Part shown: piece by piece, positions 27,501 through 39,500 of the stretch
Position numbering within the stretch: the stretch's first letter is position 1
Layout of the letters: each line of letters starts with the position of its first letter
DNA from: Sipunculus nudus
Lineage: Eukaryota > Annelida > Sipuncula > Golfingiida > Sipunculidae
Assembly (NCBI GenBank): GCA_026874595.1
Contig: CM049313.1
Location: 64,114,159 to 64,178,158 of the forward strand
Length of the DNA: 64,000 bases
Reading direction: 5' to 3'
Translations under genes and position numbers: made by a program
Notes under the pieces: model-generated
Told to the model about the DNA's origin: nothing
The model's database searches: none
What the model saw: only the letters and a program-made list of their open reading frames with translations

Positions 27501-30500
27501 AGGTCAAAGGTCAAGGTCACAGGACACATCTTTAAAAAGATGTGGATGCATTTTCAGCCAAACATTTCATCTCAGATCTTTCATCTTGCACATATAGTTC
27601 TTCTGCCAAGAGAGGAAGAATAATATCAATTGTGAGGTCACAAGGTCAAAGGTGAAGGTCACAGGAGCCACCTGTAAAAAAAATTAGTTTCTGGATGATA
27701 ATTCCTGCTTTATTGATGTATAGATTTCAAACTTGACTTGCATATGTCCCATTGGAAAAGCAAGACCCAAATTGATTTTGGGGTCATGAGGTCAAAGGTC
27801 AAGGTCACAGGACACATCTTTAAAACAATCAAGGTCACAGGACCAACATCTTCAACAAGATTGTGGATTGTTAGATGGAAGAAACAATAAATATGCCAAG
27901 TGTCAGTATATGCTGCCAAAATTGGGGGTCTGTTCTTAAAGGGGGGGGGCCTACTATGTCTGGGGATACTCTGGCACCTGCGGTGCCAAGAAATGTCTAG
28001 TTTTCACAGCATGTTTTTGTTAGCATTTCAACTGTTAACATTAAAAATTTGAAACCAGTTGATCAAAAACTGTAGATTTTATTCAAGTTTTCAAGCACCA
28101 TGTCACATATTGCTAGTGTTATGCAGTTTGCTAGAACTCAGCTCCCGAGCTTCAGCTCTAAGTTCCTTAAATTTGGCATACAGTTAGATTTCTCCAAAAT
28201 CCCCTACCATGCCAAGAATTTGGTCACTAGGACTTAATTCCTTCGAGATATCAATGAAAAACTTCATTTTTCCATTAAAAACCCATTGTTACACTTTAAG
28301 ACTGCCTAATATCAAAACCACTGATCTGACTTTGATCATATATAATATACATATTTTTCTATACATTCACTATGCACATGCCAGAAATGATGTCAGTATT
28401 GTGTATTTTTTTTAAGTTATGGGCCCAAACATAATGCACTTTGTAAAAAATCAAGAAATATATTTACTCCCTTAACAAGGGCATTGCTGAAGCTAGAGAT
28501 TTTTTTGTCAGGGATGTAACATTATTTAATCAAGATTCAATTGAATACCCAAAATTAGTTCTGAATTTTTCAAATTTTATAAGTTATAAGTATAAATATA
28601 AAATTAGTACCTTAAATTTTGCCCAACTGTGACCATGGCACGTTTGTTTCCCGTGAGCACTATTGATATAATTTTCATATCATGCACACATAAGGATTTC
28701 ATCTTTGTAGTTTAGAAAGCTGAAAGAAATTGGCCAAATATTGTAGCTTTTATTAATGTTTTTTATGAGACCCTGGTAGACTTTGGCTCTCTCCAGCCCC
28801 TCTTGAGTCACCTGTATGTTGACTTTGTTGACCTTTCATCAAATTATGCACGCTTGAGGCGAGAATCCAGGCAGCTTATGGCCAGCCACAGTTGATCCAG
28901 GTGTTCAACCCAACTCATCTAGTAGTTTTAACCAACAACATAACAATAAACAATAAATTAATAAATTTTTATTGGTTTTTAGCTCAGCTGACTATAAGTC
29001 ATCTGAGCTATAGTCATGGTCCATTGTCCGTCGTCCATCCGTCTGTCCGTCCGTCCGTCCGTAGATGTGGCACGTTTTGAAACCGTAAGACCTAGGAATC
29101 CAAAATTCAGCATAATGTTAGATGTCCCCAAGATCTCCTACCAAGCCGAAAACTGGGTCTTTGCGACTTCATTCCTTTGAGAAATTAAGGAAAAACCTCA
29201 ATTTTTTATTAAAAACCTATTTTCACACTTCAGGACTGCCTTATATCAAAACCACTCATCTGTTTTTCGTCATATTTCTTATAAATAATCCTCTATATAA
29301 TTCCTATGTACATGCCAGAAATTAGGTCTGTATTGTATAATTTAAAAAAGTTATGGGCCCAAACATAATGCATTTTGTAAATAATCAGGAAAGAAATTTT
29401 ATCACTTAACACAAAACTTGTTAAAGCTAAGCACTTTTTTTCCAGTAATATTTCTTTTATTCATCAAAATTAAATTGTATACCCAAAATTAGATCAAAAT
29501 CTTTTAAATTTTTTAAAATATTAGCAAAAATAAAAAATTGGTACCTTAAATTTTGCCCAACTTTGACCATGGCACGTTTTTTTTGCTGTAACTGCTGTGG
29601 ATTTAATTTTCACAGCATGTTTTTGTTAGCATTTCAACTGTTAACATTAAAAATTTGAAACCAGTTGATCAAAAACTGTAGATTTTATTCAAGTTTTCAA
29701 GCACCATGTCACATATTGCTAGTGTTATGCAGTTTGCTAGAGCTCAGCTCCCGAGCTTCAGCTCTAAGTTCCTTAAATTTGGCATACAGTTAGATTTCTC
29801 CAAAATCCCCTACCATGCCAAGAATTTGGTCACTAGGACTTAATTCCTTCGAGATATCAATGAAAAACTTCATTTTTCCATTAAAAACCCATTGTTACAC
29901 TTTAAGACTGCCTAATATCAAAAACACTGATCTGACTTTGATCATATATAATATACATATTTTTCTATACATTCACTATGCACATGCCAGAAATGATGTC
30001 AGTATTGTGTATTTTTTTTAAGTTATGGGCCCAAACATAATGCACTTTGTAAAAAATCAAGAAATATATTTACTCCCTTAACAAGGGCATTGCTGAAGCT
30101 AGAGATTTTTTTGTCAGGGATGTAACATTATTTAATCAAGATTCAATTGAATACCCAAAATTAGTTCTGAATTTTTCAAATTTTATAAGTTATAAGTATA
30201 AATATAAAATTAGTACCTTAAATTTTGCCCAACTGTGACCATGGCACGTTTGTTTCCCGTGAGCACTGTTGATATAATTTTCATATCATGCACACATAAG
30301 GATTTCAGCTTTTTAGTTTAGAAAGCTGAAAGAAATTTGCCAAATATTGTAGCTTTTATTAATGTTTTTTATGAGACCCTGTCAGACTTTGGCTCTCTCC
30401 AGCCCCTCTTGAGTCACCTGTATGTTGACCTTGTTGACCTTTCATCAAATTATGCACGCTTGAGGGGAGAATCCAGGCAGCTTATGGCCAGCCACAGTTG

Positions 30501-33500
30501 ATCCAGGTGTTCAACCCAACTCATCTAGTAGTTTTAACCAACAACATAACAATAAACAATAAATTAATAAATTTTTATTGGTTTTTAATAACAAATTAAA
30601 GAAAAATAGAAAAGGAATTTGTTAGTTTATAATAACAGGAAATTAACTTGCAGTTACTGATGATATAAGAATCTTGTATCGATGGGTAGACTGTCACATA
30701 TTCAAAAAAACACCATGCAGTCACCTGTGGCATTTTTCAGTTCATTTTTAATGATAAAGAAGTAAATCATATTATTCATTACTAATCATTAAGGATTATA
30801 TGAAGGAAATTAATGATAGACAAAGATGCAGTTGATAATATTAATCTAGATTCCTACTGTGTCTAGTGTGTACATTGATGTGAAATTAGTCCAAAATGAA
30901 TTTTTTACAGTTATTTTTTAATATAAATAAAAGCCATAAAACCAGGTACTTATGATCATTATTTAAATGTGTGAATTTTGAATATTCTGGATTCTCAACA
31001 TCATTGTTTGGTGAAAACTGAATAAATACCAGACATGGTGCAAATACTTTGTAATTGTATTAAATACGAATATGATTATTTACTCCATTATAAAATTTCT
31101 TGCATAAAGAATGGGAATTCAGGTAAAAATGAAAGTATATGAATACTCGTGCAAATACTTTCAAAATGTATTCATGAATGCATTCATGAATATATATTTT
31201 TTAATATATTTTAATAATCATATCAGTTATATTTCATTTTAAAAAATCAAAAGATTCACTATTATTTTTAATAAAAATTATATTTGGGACAATATTTGTA
31301 ATTTTTTTAATAAATAGTTAAACTCTTATATTATATGTTCTGCTTATAAGTTATATGGCCAAGTCAAAATCTGTGTGACAGTAGTACTCCATTTGTTTAT
31401 AAAATAAATGAAATCAATCCTCTTCCCTGTCTGCAAAGGTACTATCAAAATCATACATAAGCTTAACAACAACAACTCATAATACAGCTTATATTTATTA
31501 CCACACAAAACCAGCATGTGCCTCATTTCTAAATCATATTTTTTGATCATATATAACAGCTGAGCGTCATGACCCATAGGTCCCTTGTTTTTTATTTACA
31601 TCACCAAAACAATTCAGTACATATACACACAAAATAGTTACTGAAACAGCAGGGAAGTATTTTTACTAATGAAAATAGCAAATAAGTGGCCAGAAGTGTA
31701 ATTTATGTTGTTTTTTTTAACCCTTAGAGTACTTGAATGTAGCTAATTTTGAAAATTAGGGGTTTACACAAAATTTTTACCTGGTCCTGTAACATCTGGG
31801 TTTTAGTAGGTATGTAAAAATGGCAGTTGGTTTGAGAAACTGGGAGAAGAATATGTGGGCGCAGGCATGCAAATCGTAAGTTCATCAAGGGTAGTGCCTG
31901 GAGAAGAGACTTTCTGCATAGAGAGTTTTGGTGGCAAAGTTTAGAGCGGAATTATGCTTTTTTGGACCATGCTCAAATCCTCAAATTATAGTAGGATTTC
32001 TATTAAAAGCCTCAAATGCTGGATAAGGCAGACCATGAGGAGAAAGGTATGCCTTGTTAAAAAGATTTTATTGTTTGTGTAAACTACACTTATGCATGAA
32101 ATGTAATTAAAAAAAAGAATTACTGAGGATTTGGTAGCTGAAACAGTATTTAAAGAAGTCCATTAGAAAAAAACCTTAGATATCAAAATTTATTTCTATT
32201 AAAAACCTTGAAAATATGTTGAAAATTATATTAAAAATACACAGCTTTTTGGCATGCACACCCTTGTGTAATGTCATATTTACAGTGTGATCAGGACTTG
32301 CACATTTGCTGCTCTCAGCAAAAATTTAGTCTTTGTAACATGTATTCATGTTCAAGTATTTCAGCAACATACATGCATCATGTGATGTCTGTTTGGTAAT
32401 TTATTTCAGTGTAGATTTTTTTAGAATAAATAAGCTCTGAAGTTAAGATAATATATTTATTTATTTCAGCAAGCTGCCATCATGGTACAAATCAGCCATT
32501 TTCAATGAGTTGTACTTCATCAGTGATGGGGGCACAATATGGCTGGATGTAGAGCGCAAACACAATGGGTACCACCAAACCATGGATGCAAATATACCAG
32601 ATATTGTAAAGCAGTATGGCAGATTTGCTTATTTGGAAGGTCAGTTATACCATTAATTCAGTAAAATCAGGAAATCATTTTTTGCTGCAGGGCTGCTTAT
32701 AATTATCAGAATGAACAGTCCTGTCAGTCCTTGACTCAGCTGTGGCAAATTATTATTGATAAAATTGCATAACTTATAATATGGGAGAATCTGAAAAAGT
32801 GTGAAAATATTCTCCCTTATTTAATTGGTTTGAAATATTTTTGTTCTGACATAGCTGTGTAAATTCTACTCATTAGGCATTCTTATTGGACTGATAGGGC
32901 CAACTTTAAGTTCTGACTCTCATCATGCCCAAAACTGCACTGCAGTGTCCGTAGGTTATAATATTATTATGATATCCATGTACACAGCTGGTAATCTTAT
33001 CCTGAGGCCATGATTGAGGAATTAATGCATGCATGTGAATGTACAGATTGAAGGGTTAATTACGTCTCTGTGGATTCACTTCCTCACCCTCTCAGGGTAT
33101 TCTATCATGCTTGTGTGCTATCAGGAATTCAACAAACGTGCTAGGAGATTTATCAGTATGCTTACCATTAGTTATACCAGAAAATTTTATAGTTTGTTGT
33201 TGATTATTGGAGTTAATCAGCATGTTTCATAGTTGGTCTGGTTGATTCTAAACAACACAGTATATGTAAGTGGTAAGGTTTTGTAAAAACAATAAAGGAA
33301 TTTGCTTCCTCATCAAGAACACCAGCCCCCTTTTTGACATAACATGTCTAACCATTCTGACACCTCACTTGACTCTCCTATGTCAAAAGGCAAAATTGAT
33401 GGTAAGGTTTTGCCAGTCAAGTTATGTTGAGCATGAAACAATGCTTATAAAAGTGTTAGCCCGCTTCAGTCATCATTTACATATATATTTCTATATTCAG

Positions 33501-36500
33501 GTCATGAATACAGGATGTACAACACCTATGATGTCCATCACTACGCATCTTTTGCGCTGCTGATGCTGTGGCCAAGATTACAGGAGAGTGTACAGTATGA
33601 CATTGGTGAGGGCTGTATTGATAATACCCACAATAAATCTATTTAATGATAATACATTTTAATAGACTCAGCCAGGATATGTTCTTTTCAATTCAATTAA
33701 TTTTTAGTTCTTTTAGAAATTATTTCGTAATATTTTTGTTGCTGTTACTGGTATGAGATTTACTTTAAAGTATTTTAATGCCATTTTACAATCATAGTTA
33801 CTTTTCATAACTTTTGAAATTTTTCAATACATTGCTGTAACTTTCCAGTAACTTTTCAGTATAATTATAGATGTTTAATTAAGGTAACTTATTCAGTGCT
33901 TTACAGTTACTTTTTGGGGAATATGCTGTAGTTATCAGTAGTTAGAACGCTCTGAAACAAGTCTTACAGTAACAATATGTAACTCATTGTCATGGCAATG
34001 AAGCATAATGTATTACTCTGTTGTGTGTTGGATGAACAAAACTTATTGTCGGCTTTTTGTTCACGAGTTTCATATTGGTGATATTCATGAAAGGGGAATT
34101 TTTATGAAAATAATATGCCCCAACTACACAGGTGACCATTGGTTTATGCTGTAGCCCCGCAAGCATCTCATATACATTATCTATGCCTGTAGCGTTGCAA
34201 GGCAAAATTTTGATATTATTAATATTAACAGATCTTTTCTGTTATTCAGTAAGTCAAAGATTTATATTTTGAAAAATGTAAAATCTTTTACATTATCTGC
34301 CTATTATAAACAAGAATTTATATTGTTTGATGTTCTCTGTGTCTTTCTCAAATTTTTTTTGGGAACATGTTAAATAATTCACATATTAGAGGATAAACCC
34401 GGTGTAGTTAACTGTATGGTGAGATCGTAAAAAAAACCCCAAAAAATGAAGCCAACCACAATATTCAGATGCATGATTTATAGTATTTGGAGTTGCTGCC
34501 TTGAGGGTAATTGATCATTGACAGCTTATCCGAGGACCAATAATTGGTTGCATTTGTTAGTGTTAGCAATCAGTTGTAATTTTATGATCAATAATCAGAA
34601 AAAAAATTTGTTTACTTCTAGGAGATTTTTGATTGAATATAGACTGGTACATCCTCTCAATTGATATTCAGGCCTACATAATGGTTAATACAGGTAATAA
34701 CTCTATAGCCTACATGTTTATTTATTATTAGGTGTGAATCTACTTGTAAACACAGATTGTTCTAAAGATTGTTAACATAAATGTGATCAAAGCGATTATC
34801 AGATTGTCTGCATCAACCAAGCAATCATCAAATATAATCCATCATCGATCCAAACACTAATGTTTTACATATTTATTTGTCTATGACAGGCTGGGCTGTC
34901 GGGGTACAGCAAGACAGAAAGGTGCGCTACTGCATGGGAGGAGCCATAGGCTCAGCTAAAGTGCGCAATTCCGTCCCGCATGATGTTGGTGATCCAGGTA
35001 ATTATAGCTTTGCTTTTTCTGACCAGATTTGTTTTATTGTGGTATGTTTGAAAATGCTTTCCTTCCTCAGTGCCTGTTCTTACTTTGGGCTTTGGCATTG
35101 ACATAGTTGCCTCTGGTACACTGAATTTCTTAGTTAGAGTTTGAGATTTCAATCAGATTATTCTTAAATCAAATCTTTTTACTATTTTTATGACAGACCT
35201 AATGTTTATGTACAGGACATTTGTGTTCTGTTTCATATTGCTTTAATTTAACATGGAGCCACAGGCACCTGTTGAGTATATTGTGTTTTTTTTAAGACAG
35301 TTTATCTATCACAACTGTCTTACAAAACTCTATATTACAAGGCTTTGTTTGAGGAATGCTGTAAAAGTGTTTATATATATATATAAAATTCTGTGCCATA
35401 AGTGTTTAATACTGTTTACTTGGATGTCTTGGTGTCAGAAGTGTGGTCTCTTGATTTTTTTGTGTATATTTTATCTTCATAATACAGACGATGAGCCCTG
35501 GATAAAGATGAACGCATATCAGATCCATCCAACTCAGGAGTGGAAGGACTTAAACACCAAGTTTATCCTGCAGGTTTATAGAGACTATATCCACACCAAG
35601 AGCAAACAGTTCCTGACAGATATGTACCCCAAAGCAAAGGTAGGTTAAAATAAATCTTACCAGTATGACTGAAGATTAACAGAGATAATATCTACACCAA
35701 GAACAAACAGTTTCTGACAAATATGTACACAGAAGCTAAGGTATGTTAAAATAAATCTTACCAGTATGCCTGAAGGTTTTCAGAGATAATATCTACACCA
35801 AGAACAAACAGTTCCTGACAGATATGTACCCCAAAGCTAAGGTAAGTCAAAATAAATCTTACCTGTATGACTAAAGGTTAACGGGGTTTATATCTACACC
35901 AAGAACAAACAGTAGATGAATGTCTTTGTGAGCATAGCAGTGATGTGTTCATTCAAAAAGTACTGAAAATCAGGACAGAACAAAGGGACACACACACACT
36001 TGTAGCAAACACATAATGTTTGCTTCTCCCAGATAGTTAAAGCTGTTTAACAGATAGTCTCTTACTCTGTCATTCTCTCTTTTTTAGCCTCTCTCTCTCT
36101 CCTCTTTCACTCTGTCTTATTCTCTCTTTCTGTGTGTTTGATTATTTACAGTAAAACCCTTTTAATGACCACCTCAGTCTGGCGACCACTAAATTAATGA
36201 TCACTAGTTCACGGTCCTGATTCTTTTTTTTTGCTCTTTATATAAGACCTTGCTTAGATGACCACTTCTTTTATTGACCACTTTATCAATGTCCATTGGT
36301 GGTCTCTTGATATATATTGTTCATATAAAATCTAATAAATCACATTTTTTATTTCTTTGTTATACATGCGCTTTTCAATCATCAGGCTGTGATGGAAATG
36401 TCACTACGGTGGGACACAGACAACGATGGAATCATTGACAATGGTGGTTTTGCTGACCAAACTTACGATGCGTGGATCATGACAGGAGCAAGGTAAGAAC

Positions 36501-39500
36501 TTTTCACAATGTCATGAAACATGATACTACAAATATATATAACACATTCAGAATAGATGCATCACATCTACCTCAAAATAGACACCAGAGCTTCTTGATA
36601 GAGCAAGGTCGCTGAAAGAGATATATGTACATTTAGTGATATGTATACATATACAGTTAAACCTTGTTGTGTCGAACTCGCTTTAGTCGAATTACTGCAT
36701 GTGTTGAAGTCGAATGTGGAGTCCCTGCAAATAACAGTTAAAACCTTACTAATTTAACTCCTTTTGTGTCAAACTCGGATGTGTCGAAAAACCTGATGTG
36801 TCAAAGTGTTTTTTTAGTCCCGTGCTAATATATTTATTGCTGACTCGAAGTCATGTTGCTTGAATGTTTGTACAACAGTTGTGCACGGTCCATTAATCAT
36901 ACCTACAGCCCTGTTGCTATTATACGTAATTAATACCGCAAGGCTCTTACTCATCAAGCGCAATGGTTTACACACCTGGTCTGGTGTGTACCTGTTTTGC
37001 CAATTATTTACTCATGATCAGGCATTTCTTCTTTCTTCATATTTCAAAATGAGAAGTTATTAATAAACCAAACATAATGGAATCCTTACAGATGATGTGT
37101 CTCGGATAACACATATACGGATCTCTATAAAGGGAGAAAGATGAGATCTTTCAGACTGACTCTGTTTGGTACCATAAAGTTCATTTACTTCTTCACATTT
37201 ATATTGTTTTTGTCCTGTTTGCTATGGTGTCGCGGCCTGCTGAAGTTTGATGAGCATTTAGCAAAAGTACGAAGGGCCGCTGCAGGTAGAATGTGGTGGC
37301 AAGACCAAAACACAGATTGCATTTGATGATTTGTGTGCTTTCATATACCTGTATGTTCTCCCATTTCACTTACATGTTTTACCTAAACCTATTTTTTTGG
37401 TACTTGTCCGCTTTCTTTATTAATAAATAAATTTATTATAAAGCCTGTGTTGTTCTTTCACGCACACATTTGTTAGAACTATATAATATAGGCCCTATAC
37501 GTGTGCAGTGTTCATTGATAATAATTAAGGCTAAAGATGGTTGAATATAATGAATATTGGTTGTCTCGAACTCCGGATGTGTTGAAGTAAATTCACCGGT
37601 CCCTTTGACTTCGACTCAACGAGGTTTTACTGTGTATCATACATCCATTCATAGACAGAATTTATTTTCTTGATTTAAAGAGAAAAGTCATGTGACTATA
37701 ACAGTGCCATAATAGGCATATAAAACCATGTTTTTTACTGGATTGTGAGTCCATTTCTGCCCAAAGAGATTATCAAAGCTTCTCAATCTTTCATAAAGCA
37801 CAAATGTTAACTGTTGAAACTGGATCGGGCATGGGAGGGGAACCCCTGGTGGCACTCAAAATTAGGGCTGTTTCATGTCAACTAAAAATGGAGGTGTATG
37901 TTGCATGGGCATGACAGACCTAAGATGTTCATTACCAAAACTACTATTTACAAAGAATAGACAAGCATTGAGACACCAGGTGGTCCATTTACAGAAAGGA
38001 AACAATACTACTTGCAATACAGAGTATATCACAAAATAATAGTAATAGTATCACTCCCACTGAACTTTCAAAGACTTGTTTACAAACCAGATCAGACAAA
38101 CCTTTTACAAGGCCCTTTCACCATTTAGGTATCTGAGCACCATTGCCCCAAACTCCTGGTTATGACCTGTATTAAATGTGATTTTGCATTTCTCTTTCTG
38201 TTGCACAGTGCCTACTGTGGAGGAATGTGGCTGGCTGCTGTCAAGATGTTCTGTGAGATGGCTTCAGAGCTTGGTCATACAGAAGATGAGGCCAAATTTA
38301 GTCAGATACTGCAGAAGGGAAAAGATGCTTTCCAGAAAAAACTATGGAATGGTGAGACTTAATTTCATCTTACATTCTCAGTATGCTGATCTCTGTTGCA
38401 TACACACAAAGTTGTTAGGAGTTCCCAAAGAAAGAACTGAATATTTCACCTATGACTCATTATGCTGTTACTAACACCTTTTAGTTGAAAAATTTTCACA
38501 TGCATGTATTTTTATTTGGAAGAAAAGGCTTCCCCACCATTTTTGTATTGGAAGATTTCCTGTCTCTATGTAAACTTTTTATAAACCTACTGTCTCAGTT
38601 TTTTAGCTCAGCTGACTATAAGTCATCTGAGCTATAGTCGTGGTCCATTGTCCGTCGTCCGTCCGTCTGTCCGTCCGTCCGTCCATCCGTCCGTCCGTCC
38701 GTCCGTCCGTCCGTAGATGTGGCACGTTTTGAAACCGTAAGACCTAGGAATCCAAAATTCGGCATAATGTTAGATGTCCCCAAGATCTCCTACCAAGCCG
38801 AAAACTGGGTCTTTGCAACTTCGTTCCTTTGAGAAATTAAGGAAAAACCTCAATTTTATATTAAAAACCTATTTTCACACTTCAGGACTGCCTAATATCA
38901 AAACCACTCATCTGTTTTTCCTCATATTTACCATAAATATTCCTCTATATAGTTCCTATGTACATGCCAGAAATTATGTCTGTATTATTTAATTTAAAAA
39001 AGTTATGGGCCCAAACATAATGCATTTTGTAAAAAATCAGGAAAGATATTTGATCACTTAACACAAAAAATGTTAAAGCTATGGACCTTTTTTCCAGTAA
39101 TATAACTTTAATTAATCAAAATTAAATTGTATACCCAAAATTAGATAAAAATCTTTTAAATTTTTTAAAATATTAATAAAAATAAAAAATTGGTACCTTA
39201 AATTTTGCCCAACTTTGACCATGGCACGTTTTTTTTCTGTAAGTACTGTTGATTTAATTTTCACAGCATGTTTTTGTTAGCATTTCAACTGTTAACACCA
39301 AAAAGTTGAAACCAGTTGATCAAAAACTGTAGATTTTAATCAAGTTTTCAAGCACCATGTAACATATTGTTTACATCAAGCTAGTATTATGCAGTTTGCA
39401 AGAGCTCGGCTCCCCAGCTTCAGCTCTAAGTTCCTTAAATTCGGCATACAGTTAGATGTCTCCAAAATCCCCTACCATGCCAAGAATTTGGTCACTAGGA

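Larger units (their letters stand above)
21771..28975 (+). mobile_element. Hairpin-ended (CCGT)n element, 3'-truncated, host of a 4.9-kb insertion
   Basis: Same 5' hairpin and (CCGT)n as the copy at 28976, sharing private changes in the microsatellite. It carries one extra copy of an internal ~660-bp unit (22400-23070 and 28001-28680), between which the Helitron-like element at 23079-28000 sits. It stops at 28975 in a TTGGTTTTT stretch where the neighbouring full element begins. Its own 3' end is missing. Confidence 0.7.

Noticed and set aside
28976-31590. Simple nesting of this element inside the 21771 element
   Set aside because: The expected tail of the first element does not resume after 31590.
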